Shown here piece by piece: positions 19,423 to 28,483 of a stretch of DNA of 64,000 nucleotides (its first letter is position 1; every line of letters starts with the position of its first letter). The position numbers and the translations under genes are program-made. This DNA comes from Blastococcus saxobsidens DD2. GTDB lineage: Bacteria > Actinomycetota > Actinomycetes > Mycobacteriales > Geodermatophilaceae. Location: positions 4,009,541 to 4,073,540 of the forward strand of contig NC_016943.1 in the NCBI RefSeq assembly GCF_000284015.1. The letters are read 5' to 3'. Under the pieces are notes generated by a model. That model was given only the letters and a program-made list of their open reading frames with translations. It had not been told where the DNA came from and did not search any database.

Positions 19423-20797
19423 GCACGGCCTCCACGACGGTCTCCACGAAGGCCTTGCCGGACCGGTCCCAGGACACGTCGGCGACGCTGGCTGCGGCCT
19501 GCGCAGCCCGATCGAGCGCGTCCGGACGCTGCATCTCCTCGACCAGGGCGGCGGCAAGGGCGTGTGGCGAGGGATCGGCGTACCGGATGTACGGGTTCTG
19601 CACGACCTTGTCGTTGTTCGGGCCACGGTTGACCACGGGGATCACGCCGCTGGCCAGCAACTCCAGGGGTAGCAGCGACATGTTGGTGAGCGAGAGCACC
19701 AGGGCCGCCGAACAGGAGTCGTAGACGTCGGCCAACCCCTTGGTCGAGAGGATGCCGTGGTGCTCGTGGGGGAAGGGCAGCTGGTAGGCGGAGGTATCCC
19801 AGCCGGCGAGGTGGATGGTGCGATCCGGCATGGCTCGAGCGACGTGCTCCAGAGCCATGACGCCGAGCTCGAATCCCCGCCGGGTGGTCACCGGCCGCGC
19901 ATAGAAGAACAGGTCTCCGCGCTGCGCGTTCGGCGTGAAACGGTAGTTGGCGAGGTCGACACCGAAGTCGAAGTGCGACGTGACCATGCCGTACTCGTCA
20001 GCCAGCTTGTCGGCGAGCCACCGGCCGGCGGTGACGCCATGGAAGCCGAAGCGGTAGGTGTTCTCGGCGAGGACGTTCTCCGTCCCTACCGGGTAGAACG
20101 CCGGCTCGAAGTCCTGCACGAAGTAGAACCGCTTGGCCCGGGAACGGTCCCGGTAGACCGGGTAGGCGGTCTCCCAGCCCGTGGCGAAGATCGCGTCCAC
20201 GTCGTCGGCCACTCCCTGCTCGTGCGAGTACGCCACGAACTGGGCCTTCACGTCGGAGTACGACGGATTGGCCGCGATCAGCTCGCGGAGGTACGGAGCG
20301 TCGATGGGCCAGGGGTTGGAGTGGTACAGGTAGATCGTCGCTTTGTGCCCGGCCTGCTCCAGGTAGCGGACGAACCGGAAGATCGTCTGTGCACCGCCCG
20401 AGGACTCACCCGGCGGGTGCAGGAACCACGCGGTGTGGATCGGACGGTCGACGACCGTCATTTGAGCGTTGGCCCACCGGGCCGGCTCGGTCCAGTCGAC
20501 CTCGAGCGCGTCCTCGTAGCGCACGAGCATGCGGATCTCCTGGCGCGGTGCGAGGGAGGGCTCGGCGGCGACCAACTGCCCGCGCGTCCTGTCCAGCGCC
20601 TTGAGCACGAGCGAGCGCGTTCCTTCCGTGCGGGCGATCCCGACCGCGCGGCGGCTTCCGCGCAGGCCGCGGGAGACCAGCCGACCGCCGCGGGAGCCGC
20701 GGGTGCGGTTGCGGATCAGCCGGAGGACCCGCGCGGCCAGCGCGCCGGGTCCCTCCTCACCGAGCACTCGGAAGGCCCTCGACGCGTTGTTGGGCAT
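19415..20797 (-). CDS. WsaF-like glycosyltransferase
   Basis: Transferase of 460 residues with a GT-B (two Rossmann) layout. An Arg-rich N-terminal extension of about 100 residues is followed by TAWFLHPPGESSGGAQTIFR and IYLYHSNPWPIDAPYLREL, which resemble the WsaF rhamnosyltransferase of Geobacillus S-layer glycan synthesis. Further on are YFVQDFEPAFYPVG, FYARPVTTRRGFELG and the sugar-nucleotide site region ALVLSLTNMSLLPLELLASG. The start is ATG 20797, with a weak GAGGGG site. It is the first of four overlapping or closely spaced minus-strand genes (20797 to 15424). Confidence 0.85.
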   Translation of the reverse strand: MPNNASRAFRVLGEEGPGALAARVLRLIRNRTRGSRGGRLVSRGLRGSRRAVGIARTEGTRSLVLKALDRTRGQLVAAEPSLAPRQEIRMLVRYEDALEVDWTEPARWANAQMTVVDRPIHTAWFLHPPGESSGGAQTIFRFVRYLEQAGHKATIYLYHSNPWPIDAPYLRELIAANPSYSDVKAQFVAYSHEQGVADDVDAIFATGWETAYPVYRDRSRAKRFYFVQDFEPAFYPVGTENVLAENTYRFGFHGVTAGRWLADKLADEYGMVTSHFDFGVDLANYRFTPNAQRGDLFFYARPVTTRRGFELGVMALEHVARAMPDRTIHLAGWDTSAYQLPFPHEHHGILSTKGLADVYDSCSAALVLSLTNMSLLPLELLASGVIPVVNRGPNNDKVVQNPYIRYADPSPHALAAALVEEMQRPDALDRAAQAAASVADVSWDRSGKAFVETVVEAVRG

Positions 20798-21001
20798 GAG
20801 TTGATCGTCCCCTCTCGGCGGCCAACATCCGACCGCGGCCTCCTGCACTCGGGCACCGCTGGCCGGTCGAAGAGCGGGCGGACTCATCCACCGGGCCGGG
20901 GAGGCACCGCCTCACCTGTTGACCGTAGCTGCGGGCCAATCTAGCAGTGGCGAGGACCGTGCGGCCGGAAGAGCGCAGGAGCGCCCGGGGTGAGTCGGTG
21001 T

Positions 21002-23884
21002 TTAGAGTGGGCTGCCGGTGGGGATGCGAGACAGCGCCGCGGGACCGGCGGAGATGGCCGACGAACTGGTCCCGCCCATCTGGACGTACGTCTCCCACGA
21101 TCGGATGGGGCGCTTGGCACCATCCTCGATCCAGTAGATCGTGCCTTCGGCGCCGAGCAGGAAGCGGTTAAGCGCTCGGGCCCCGCGTGGCAGGGCGGCG
21201 CACGCACCGGGATCCAGAACGGCGTACGAGAGCCGGTAGGCGTCGGCGACCGCCGGGTCGTCGATCGGGTACGCCCGACCGCCGAGTCCGAGGTACCGGG
21301 TGCCCTCGCACGTGACCGCCGTGGAGAGCCCGGATCCGTGCACCGCGTACGCGGCGACTGCGGCGTCCGCCACCGGCGAGAGCCGGGTGACACCGAGGTC
21401 CGTCGTGGTCGCGAAGGAGGCCACCCGCAGCAGCTCGTCGCGTCCGTTCACGAAGTAGACCGTCGCGGCGCTCGGGGCGACCACGAGCTCCCCCGGCGGC
21501 AACTGGGCCGGGCCGGCCGGCAGCAGGTCCACGAGCCGCTGGTCGACGGTCAGGATCGCGGGGCTCGCATCACCGGCGAGTCGCACCAGCGCGGACCACG
21601 AGCCCACGCTGCGGCGCCGTCCCTCGTCGAGCACGTAGACCGCACTGCCGGTCGATCCCTTCAGGAACCCCGCTCCGCCGAACGTCCCGGCATCGGGGAA
21701 CAGCGAGAGGAATGCCGCCGACACCTCGGGCACGGACACCGGCAGCATCCCTGGGTCGGATACATGCTTCTTGCCGGTCTCGGTCAGCAGGAATGTCGCA
21801 GACCCGCCGGCCTCCTTCACTACCGGCGAACTGACCGCCGCGGACATGAGGCGGCGGATGCTGGCGTCGTCCAGTGCGCGTACGGGGAGGGCACCCAGCA
21901 CCGTGGCTGCGCGCAGCGGCTGAGGCACGGTGGCGAAACCCCCGCCCACACTGACGGTCGCCGCCCCGGTCGATCGGTTGAGGATGACCACGTCGTCGCG
22001 GGTGATCGGTACCCCGTAGGGCAGGTACCCCAGTCCCGACTCCAGCAGCCGCACTCCGGTGGTCGACAGCCCGGCCGCCGTCAGGGCGTCGTCGTCGACG
22101 ACCTCACGCTTGGCCCCGGCGGTCACGTAGAACGCCTTGCCCGACGTCGTCCGGTACAGGGGGGTGATCGGCGGAGCGCTCACGAAGGCGTCGATCCGCG
22201 ACTGCTCGAGGGTGACCGGCGCGTCACACGAGCCGCCGTACTCGGCGACCTGGCCGCACGAGGAGAACGGCAGCTTCATCGCCGAGTCCAGGAAGTACGT
22301 GATCCCGCTTGGCGAGGCCACCACCCGGCCCATCCGTGGCTTGGTCGCCCACTGGTCCAGGTACTGCTGCGACACGAACCTCACCGGTCCCAACGGGGAC
22401 AGCGCCGTCAGGGTCGCCAGGTCGGCGACCGGATGCTTCCCGGTCGCCGAGAGGAGGTAGACCGCTGGGCTCTCCGGCGTCCGGACCAGCGGAGTGGCGT
22501 TCGCCGCTCCCGCGATCCTGATCTCGGCGCCCGAGGCGGACACGTTGAGCACGGTCACGAAGAAGTCGCCGCCGGCGATCCGCATCTCCCGTCCGATCGG
22601 GAGGGCGGCCTTGAGGTCTGCGCTCCACTCCGACGTCCGGGAGGGCGTCCCGTCCAGGAGAAGGGACGCGTCCTCTCCCGTGGCGGGGACCGAGCGCAGC
22701 AGCACGCCGGGCTGGAGCCCGAACCGGTTCTGTGACGTGCCCAGCCAGTCATTCCGACCACTCGCCGGGCGGTACTCCAGCCAGTACTCCTCCCCCGGGC
22801 CGCCCACGAGCCGGACAGCCCGCAGCCCCGACTGCTGGGACACCGGAGCGATGGTCACGGTCGCGGACGGACTGTTGGGCGCGAACTCCTGCATCTGGTC
22901 GTTGCGGCCGGTCAACGTCCAGGCGTGGCGGACGTTGAGCGAACCGACCTGTTCCCAGGAGACGCCCATGACGTCGTAGAGGTCGAAGTAGCCGCGGACC
23001 CGGCAGCTCCCCGTGTCGACGGCGCCATCGCACTGCAGCGACGAGGAGTGCCCGAGGCCGAAGTTGTGGCCCAGCTCGTGGGCGACGAGCGACGTCGCCA
23101 CGTCGGTCACGTAGAGCAGGCCGCCGGAGGAGGGCGAGGTGCGCACCTCCGCGAGCCCGTAGGAGCAGCCCCCCGAGTTGCGCGGCAGGTAGACCAGGAG
23201 GTGCCGTCCCGGCCCCTCCGTCCATCCCGCGTGCGCGGCCGCCTCGGCGAAGATCGCGTAGGGGTCCGCGCAGGTCGCCGTCCCCTGGAACCAGTCGAAC
23301 TGCCCGGTGACCCCGACCTCGATCGCCCCGTTGCTCTGCGTGGACCAGAACTCGCGGACAGAGGTCTGCACCGCGTTGACCACCTGGGTGAGCGTCCGCC
23401 CGGACTCCTGGACGCCGCCTCCCGGGATCATCATGACGACGGTGACTTCATTGGTGACCGTCGTCGTGGCCTCCGCAAGCGCCGGCTCCTCGGCGGGAGG
23501 TGCGTCGAGCACTTCCGCCGCCAGCACCTCGCGCGCAGGCTCCAGCCCGTCCTCGGCGGTCGCGGTGTCCACGACCTCCTCGCCGAGCACGACCTCGACC
23601 GTGGACCCCAGCTCGATGTCCTCGACGTCCTCTGTCGGCACCCGGACGGTCTCACCGCCCGACGTCTCGACCCAGCTCAGCGGCCCCTCGTGGGCGTGAG
23701 CCGCCGCATCCTGGAGGTTCGCGTGTTCGGGCCAGGCCTGCACCAGCTCCCCGACGACCGTCTCGGTCGCGGAGCCTTCCTCCGCCTGTGCCGAGGGCAC
23801 ACCGGCGAGAACCGGCAGGACCAGTCCGGCGGAGAGCAGCAGGGGGAGCGCTCGGCGACGAGGGCGTCGGCTAACGGGGGACAC
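21002..23884 (-). CDS. Secreted gametolysin-like metalloprotease with C-terminal repeat array
   Basis: Exported protein of 960 residues. Signal peptide (about 1-34, ending SAQA) and a propeptide-like region (35-145). Metzincin domain with HELGHNFGLGH (269-279) and the Met-turn YDVMG (about 303-307), as in gametolysin/M11 proteases. A beta-sandwich segment runs to about 470. A 480-residue array of degenerate 50-residue units follows, homologous along its whole length to the amidase array. Shared stretches include SPLGPV-FVSQQYLD, LYRTTSGKAFYVT and EGTRYLGLGG. The GTG start has a GGAG site upstream. It precedes the glycan operon; its substrate is unknown. Confidence 0.88.
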   Translation of the reverse strand: MSPVSRRPRRRALPLLLSAGLVLPVLAGVPSAQAEEGSATETVVGELVQAWPEHANLQDAAAHAHEGPLSWVETSGGETVRVPTEDVEDIELGSTVEVVLGEEVVDTATAEDGLEPAREVLAAEVLDAPPAEEPALAEATTTVTNEVTVVMMIPGGGVQESGRTLTQVVNAVQTSVREFWSTQSNGAIEVGVTGQFDWFQGTATCADPYAIFAEAAAHAGWTEGPGRHLLVYLPRNSGGCSYGLAEVRTSPSSGGLLYVTDVATSLVAHELGHNFGLGHSSSLQCDGAVDTGSCRVRGYFDLYDVMGVSWEQVGSLNVRHAWTLTGRNDQMQEFAPNSPSATVTIAPVSQQSGLRAVRLVGGPGEEYWLEYRPASGRNDWLGTSQNRFGLQPGVLLRSVPATGEDASLLLDGTPSRTSEWSADLKAALPIGREMRIAGGDFFVTVLNVSASGAEIRIAGAANATPLVRTPESPAVYLLSATGKHPVADLATLTALSPLGPVRFVSQQYLDQWATKPRMGRVVASPSGITYFLDSAMKLPFSSCGQVAEYGGSCDAPVTLEQSRIDAFVSAPPITPLYRTTSGKAFYVTAGAKREVVDDDALTAAGLSTTGVRLLESGLGYLPYGVPITRDDVVILNRSTGAATVSVGGGFATVPQPLRAATVLGALPVRALDDASIRRLMSAAVSSPVVKEAGGSATFLLTETGKKHVSDPGMLPVSVPEVSAAFLSLFPDAGTFGGAGFLKGSTGSAVYVLDEGRRRSVGSWSALVRLAGDASPAILTVDQRLVDLLPAGPAQLPPGELVVAPSAATVYFVNGRDELLRVASFATTTDLGVTRLSPVADAAVAAYAVHGSGLSTAVTCEGTRYLGLGGRAYPIDDPAVADAYRLSYAVLDPGACAALPRGARALNRFLLGAEGTIYWIEDGAKRPIRSWETYVQMGGTSSSAISAGPAALSRIPTGSPL

Positions 23885-23977
23885 GGATCAACTCCAAGGT
23901 GCGCGTGGTCGCACTCCTCATCGGCGTCCCGGAGCCCTGGCCGCACCCTCGCACCACCATCGGGTGAACGGACGGGC

Positions 23978-25708
23978 TCAGCGACGACGGCGGGGCATCC
24001 CCCGGCGCACGGCCGGCACCAGCAGGACGGTCGTGCCGGCGAGCGCCGCCGCCGCCAGGAACGCCGGTGAACCACTGCTCTCGGGGGTCCCGCCGGCGCT
24101 GTCGGCGGCCGGGTCGAGCGAGGGCTGCGGCAACCCGGAAGCCACCGCCGCAGGCACCGCCGACGCCGGCGCCGGCGGACCCTGGACGACCGCCGGGATC
24201 TCACCGACCGACGCCGCACGCAGCGTCGCCCGGTCGCCGGGGAGCGTCGCTGCCCGGACGTCCCCGCCCGCGCTGGGCACGGACGCCTTCTGTGCGGAGG
24301 ACGCGGACGGCAGGACGTGCACGACGGCCCCGGCGGCGGAGACGCTCTGCACCGTGACCGTGAAGTCCCCACCGGACAGCGGCACCGGAACGCCCACCGG
24401 GAGGGCGGACTGCAGGTCGGCGTCCCACCCGGCCGAGGGGCCGGGGGTGCCGTCCAGCAGCAGCGAGGTGTCGGGGAACTCCCCCGCCCGGTGCAGTAGC
24501 ACACCGGCGTCCAAGCCGTAGACGTTCTCCCGGGTCGTCAGCCAGGCGTCCCGGCCGGTGCCGGAGCGCAGCTCGAGCCAGTAGGGGATGCCCTCGGCAT
24601 CCACGAGCCGCAGCGCACGCACCCCGGCGTCCCCCGCCAGCGGGTCGAGGGTGAGGGTGGTCGGGTCGTCACCGACCGAGACGGTCCGCTGCGCACCGGC
24701 GGGCAGGACCTGGAGCGCGGCGGCCTGCGTGACGTTCAGCGAGCCCAGTTGCGCCCAGGAGGCGCCCATGACGTCGTAGTAGTCGCGGTAGCCGGAGATC
24801 CGGCAGGAACCGGACTCCACGGCGCCGTCGCACTGCTCCGCCGAGGAGTGACCCAGGCCGAAGTTGTGCCCGAGCTCGTGCGCGATGACCGCGGGGAGGT
24901 CCTCCCGCACGTACAGCCGGCCGCCGAACGCCGGACCGGTGCCGACCTGCGCCAGGGCGTAGGCGCACGCCGGCTGGGCGGCGGTCTGGGCGCTGAGCCG
25001 CAGCATCAGGTGCTTGCCGGGGCCCGGGACGAAGCCGACCACCCCGGCCACCTCGTCCCACATGGTCTCCGGCGTGGCGCAACCGGCGGACGTGGACACC
25101 CAGCCTCGCGCGTCGGTGACGCCCACCGTGATCGCGCCGCCGGTCTGCTCCGCCCAGAAGTTCGCCACCGGACCGTCCACGGCGGCGACCACGTCGTCGA
25201 GGACCGTGCCGTCCGGCGTGGTGCCCGCCGGTGCGACCAGGACGACGGTGACCTCGTTGGTCAGCCCGGTGCGGGGCGAGGCGGCCGGCTCGGTGGTCTC
25301 CGCCGCTGCAACGACGTCGCCGGCCAGCACCGTGCGCGCCGGCTCGTAGCCGTCCTCGCTCGCCTCGTCCTCGACCGGCGCCCCCAGGGTGAGCTCGACG
25401 GTGGCTCCGGGCCCGACGCCGGCGACCTGCTCCGTCGGCACGCGCACCGAGCCGCCCTCGGTCTCCACCCAGCTCAGCTGCGTGCCGACATCGTGGTCGT
25501 CCTCGTGACCGGCGCCCGCGACCGCGGCCTCCCCCTCGGCCCAGACGTGCACGAGCTCGCCGACCACCGTGGTGGCCGGGGCGGCCGAGGCGACCGACGG
25601 CAGGCCGGCGACGCCGAGCGCGGTGGCGCTCAGCACCCCCGCCAGCGCGGCGGTGCGCAGAGTACGGCGGTGGCCGCGGGGACGACGGAGGTCGCGGTCA
25701 GGAGACAT
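23978..25708 (-). CDS. Membrane-anchored gametolysin-like metalloprotease
   Basis: Paralogue (576 residues) of the preceding protease: signal peptide (about 1-42), similar propeptide (TVVGELVHVWAEG, WVETEGGSVRVPTEQV), HELGHNFGLGH (277-287), CDGAVESGSCR and YDVMGASW. It lacks the repeat array. Instead it ends with a Pro/Ala/Ser linker, one hydrophobic helix (about 546-566) and an Arg-rich tail, so it is probably tethered to the membrane. No LPXTG motif precedes the helix. The ATG at 25708 has AGGGG upstream. It probably arose by tandem duplication with a different C-terminal destination. Confidence 0.88.
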   Translation of the reverse strand: MSPDRDLRRPRGHRRTLRTAALAGVLSATALGVAGLPSVASAAPATTVVGELVHVWAEGEAAVAGAGHEDDHDVGTQLSWVETEGGSVRVPTEQVAGVGPGATVELTLGAPVEDEASEDGYEPARTVLAGDVVAAAETTEPAASPRTGLTNEVTVVLVAPAGTTPDGTVLDDVVAAVDGPVANFWAEQTGGAITVGVTDARGWVSTSAGCATPETMWDEVAGVVGFVPGPGKHLMLRLSAQTAAQPACAYALAQVGTGPAFGGRLYVREDLPAVIAHELGHNFGLGHSSAEQCDGAVESGSCRISGYRDYYDVMGASWAQLGSLNVTQAAALQVLPAGAQRTVSVGDDPTTLTLDPLAGDAGVRALRLVDAEGIPYWLELRSGTGRDAWLTTRENVYGLDAGVLLHRAGEFPDTSLLLDGTPGPSAGWDADLQSALPVGVPVPLSGGDFTVTVQSVSAAGAVVHVLPSASSAQKASVPSAGGDVRAATLPGDRATLRAASVGEIPAVVQGPPAPASAVPAAVASGLPQPSLDPAADSAGGTPESSGSPAFLAAAALAGTTVLLVPAVRRGMPRRRR

Positions 25709-25838
25709 CGACCCCTGAATCGGCGGGCCGATGCCTGGTCGGCACCGGATGGCCGATGTTGAGCCGAACTCCCGTCACATCCGCCGCACGGACCCCGGCT
25801 ATCCCCCGAGGCACCGCCCCGGGCTCCCGCGGCCGTCG

Positions 25839-27242
25839 TCAGGCGAGGTCGTCGGCGCCCATCAGCCGGCGCCCGGCCTCGGTGATCGAGCCGGACAGCG
25901 ACGGGTAGATGGCGAAGGTCTGCGCCAGGTCGTCGACCGTCAGCCCCTTCGTCACGGCCAGCGCGATCGGCAGCACCAGCTCCGACGCCCCCGGGGCGAC
26001 GACGACACCGCCCACGACCACCCCGGTCGAACGCCGGGCGAAGAGCTTGACGAAGCCGGCGTGCAGGTCGCTCATCTTGGCCCGCGCGTTGGTCGCCAGC
26101 GGCACCTGCACGACCTCGACGTCGGCGTTCTCCGCCAGCGACTTCTCCTGGAGGCCGACGGTGGCGATCTCCGGGTGCGTGAAGACGTTCGCGGCCACGG
26201 TCTTGAGCTTGATCGGTGCTACCGCCTCCCCGAGGGCGTGCCACATCGCGATCCGGCCCTGCATGGCCGCGACGGAGGCCAGCTGGAAGACGCCGGTGAC
26301 GTCGCCGGCCGCGTAGATGCCCGGCACCGAGGTGCGGGACACGCGGTCGACGACGACGTGGCCGGACTCGGTGACCTCCACGCCGTGCGACGCCAGGTTC
26401 ATCCCGGCGGTGTTCGGGATCGTGCCGACGGTCATCAGCGCGTGCGACCCCTCGACGGTGCGCCCGTCGGTGAGCTCCACCGAGATCCCCTTCTCGGTGC
26501 GCCGCACGCCGGCCGCCCGGCCGCGTTCGAGCCGGCCACCGCGGGACTGGAAGACCTGCTCGAGCACCTCCGCGGCGTCGGAGTCCTCGCCGGGCAGCAC
26601 CCGGTCACGCGAGGAGACGAGGGTGACGGGGACGCCGGCCTCCAGGTAGCCGGAGGCGAACTCGGCACCGGTGACGCCGGATCCGACGACGACCAGGTGC
26701 TCGGGCGGCTCCGCGAGGTCGTAGACGTCGCGCCAGTCGAGGATCCGCTCGCCGTCCGGTTCCGCTCCGGCGAGCACCCGGGGGTCGGCGCCGGTGGCGA
26801 TGAGGACGACGTCGCCCTCAATCTCGCCCAGGACCGCACCGTTCTCGTCCAGGATCTCCACCTCGTGGGCGGCCAGACCCGGCGCGTCGTCGGCGAGCCG
26901 ACCCTGGCCGCGCACCATCCGCACGCCCTCGGCGTCGAGCCGGGCGTGGATGTCGGCCGACTGCGCCATGGCCAGGCTCTTCACCCGCTGGTTGGCCGCG
27001 GGGAGGTCGAGGCTGACGGACCTCAGCTCGGCGCCGTGCACCCCGAGGACGGCGGAGTCGCGCACCCCCGTGGTGGCGCCGGCGGCGGCGATCAGGGTCT
27101 TGGAGGGGACGCAGTCGGTGAGCACGCTGGCCCCACCGATGCCGTCGCGCTCGATCACGGTCACCTGCGCACCGAGCTGTGCGGCGACCAGGGCGGCTTC
27201 GTAGCCGGCGGGGCCTCCACCGATGATGACGATGCGGGTCAT
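25839..27242 (-). CDS. lpdA: NAD(P)H-quinone dehydrogenase LpdA (flavoprotein disulfide-reductase family)
   Basis: FAD enzyme of 467 residues. It has the dinucleotide motif GGGPAG (8-13), a second GSGVTG for NAD(P)H, TVGTIPNT, and YAAGDVTGVFQLA for FAD. The redox centre reads GGASVLTDCVPSK: only Cys44 remains of the usual C-x4-C pair. It therefore cannot be a classical lipoamide dehydrogenase. It matches M. tuberculosis LpdA (Rv3303c), which reduces quinones. The ATG at 27242 lies 6 bases after AAAGAT. An earlier in-frame start at 27281 is less likely. Confidence 0.9.
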   Translation of the reverse strand: MTRIVIIGGGPAGYEAALVAAQLGAQVTVIERDGIGGASVLTDCVPSKTLIAAAGATTGVRDSAVLGVHGAELRSVSLDLPAANQRVKSLAMAQSADIHARLDAEGVRMVRGQGRLADDAPGLAAHEVEILDENGAVLGEIEGDVVLIATGADPRVLAGAEPDGERILDWRDVYDLAEPPEHLVVVGSGVTGAEFASGYLEAGVPVTLVSSRDRVLPGEDSDAAEVLEQVFQSRGGRLERGRAAGVRRTEKGISVELTDGRTVEGSHALMTVGTIPNTAGMNLASHGVEVTESGHVVVDRVSRTSVPGIYAAGDVTGVFQLASVAAMQGRIAMWHALGEAVAPIKLKTVAANVFTHPEIATVGLQEKSLAENADVEVVQVPLATNARAKMSDLHAGFVKLFARRSTGVVVGGVVVAPGASELVLPIALAVTKGLTVDDLAQTFAIYPSLSGSITEAGRRLMGADDLA

Positions 27243-27248
27243 GGCTCC

Positions 27249-27254
27249 ATCTTT
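27249..27254 (-). promoter_or_regulatory. Possible -10 box of lpdA
   Basis: AAAGAT on the minus strand, 6 bases before the ATG at 27242. It is weaker than the TANNNT boxes elsewhere; GGAG immediately before the ATG could serve as an alternative ribosome site. Confidence 0.3.
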
Positions 27255-27342
27255 CGTTGCCGATCGGTCCGTCGCTGCCATTGTCCCGCCTGCCGGAGCG
27301 GATCCGCGCCACCGCCCGTCCCGGCCCGCCGGGCGCTCTCGT

Positions 27343-27348
27343 TAGTCT
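27343..27348 (+). promoter_or_regulatory. -10 box of the cyclotransferase gene
   Basis: TAGTCT, 7 bases before the ATG at 27356, with no Shine-Dalgarno site between. It implies a leaderless mRNA. Confidence 0.5.
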
Positions 27349-27355
27349 CGCCCCG

Positions 27356-27853
27356 ATGGGCCTCTACGCCGCCTACGGGTCGAACATGGATCCCGCGCAG
27401 ATGCTGCGCCGCTGTCCGTCGTCGCCGCACACCGGCACCGGCTGGATCCGCGGCTGGCGGCTGACGTTCGGCGGTGAGGAGCTGGGCTGGGAGGGTGCGC
27501 TCGCCACCCTGGTCCCCGCTGACGATGACTCCCCCGGGGTCTTCGTCGCGCTCTACGACCTGACCGGGGCCGACGAACGCGCCCTGGACGCGTGGGAGGG
27601 CGCCGACTCCGGTCTCTACCGGCGGGTGCACCTGCGCGTGCACATCACTGCTCCGCAGGGGGGCCGGTCGCGAGCGACTGCCCTGCTCGGTGGCGACGTC
27701 GTCGCCTACGTCTACGCGCTCGACGCCTTCGAGGGCGGGCTCCCCTCGGCCCGGCACCTCGGCGCGATCGCCGACGGTGCGGAGGCGGCCGGTGCGCCGG
27801 ACGACTACGTGCGCGAGTTACGGTCCCGCGAATGCCGGTCTGCCGGTCTGTAG
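27356..27853 (+). CDS. Gamma-glutamylcyclotransferase-like protein
   Basis: Protein of 165 residues with the GGCT-fold start LYAAYGSNMDPAQMLRRCP (substrate-binding YGSN), then LTFGGEELGWEGALATLVP and LYDLTGADERALDAWEG, where the acidic residue usually acts as catalyst. The family cyclises gamma-glutamyl groups, releasing 5-oxoproline; the actual substrate here is not known. A decayed second copy lies at 28970-29439. It is followed at 30 bases by the cytidylyltransferase gene. Confidence 0.85.
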   Translation: MGLYAAYGSNMDPAQMLRRCPSSPHTGTGWIRGWRLTFGGEELGWEGALATLVPADDDSPGVFVALYDLTGADERALDAWEGADSGLYRRVHLRVHITAPQGGRSRATALLGGDVVAYVYALDAFEGGLPSARHLGAIADGAEAAGAPDDYVRELRSRECRSAGL

Positions 27854-27883
27854 CGGCTCGAGACCCCCGGGAGACCAGTGCCG

Positions 27884-28321
27884 ATGAGCGATGAGACGAA
27901 CGCCGGGCGGACGGTGATCACGTTCGGCACGTTCGACGTCTTCCACATCGGGCACCTCGCCATCCTGGAGCGGGCCGCCCATCTGGGCACCCGGCTGGTG
28001 GTGGGTGTCTCCTCCGACGAGCTGAACATCGCCAAGAAGGGGCGGCCCACCGTGTACCCCTACTTCGCCCGCGCGGCGATCGTCGGGGCGCTCCGCTGCG
28101 TCGACGAGGTGTTCTCCGAGGAGTCCCTGGAGCTCAAGCGCTCCTACGTCGAGAAGTACGGCGCCGACGTGCTGGTGATGGGGCACGACTGGACCGGCCG
28201 GTTCGACCAGCTGCGGGACCTGTGCGAGGTCGTCTACCTGCCGCGCACTCCGTCGATATCGACCACGGCGACGATCGAGCGGATCCAGCTGCTGCCCCCG
28301 GCAGCCGGCGCAGCGGGCTGA
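27884..28321 (+). CDS. Glycerol-3-phosphate cytidylyltransferase-like protein (TagD family)
   Basis: Nucleotidyltransferase of 145 residues with FGTFDVFHIGHL (HxGH active site), RPTVYPYFARAAIV in place of the usual TagD arginine loop, and STTATIERIQ (an ISTT-like signature). TagD makes CDP-glycerol for teichoic acids, while relatives use other phospho-sugars, so the substrate is open. Start choice: ATG 27884 or GTG 27878, since GGGAG at 27869-27873 is 4 bases from the GTG and 10 from the ATG. No teichoic acid polymerase is seen in the window. Confidence 0.8.
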   Translation: MSDETNAGRTVITFGTFDVFHIGHLAILERAAHLGTRLVVGVSSDELNIAKKGRPTVYPYFARAAIVGALRCVDEVFSEESLELKRSYVEKYGADVLVMGHDWTGRFDQLRDLCEVVYLPRTPSISTTATIERIQLLPPAAGAAG

Positions 28322-28483
28322 GCCAGCGCCGCACGCGGGTGACGGCGGCTCAGCCTGGATCCACCGATTCGGAGGTTGTAGGGCCGCCCGGCGGTCGTTG
28401 ATCTTGCTCTTGGTGGGTGGGCGTGCGGGGCCAGGGACTTGGGTTTCCGAGTCTCCGGTCGTGGGCGGTCAGGATGACGGAGA

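Noticed and set aside
23978-24090. Sortase LPXTG anchor at the end of the second protease
   Set aside because: A terminal helix and Arg tail are present, but no LPXTG-like pentapeptide precedes them. A plain membrane anchor fits better.
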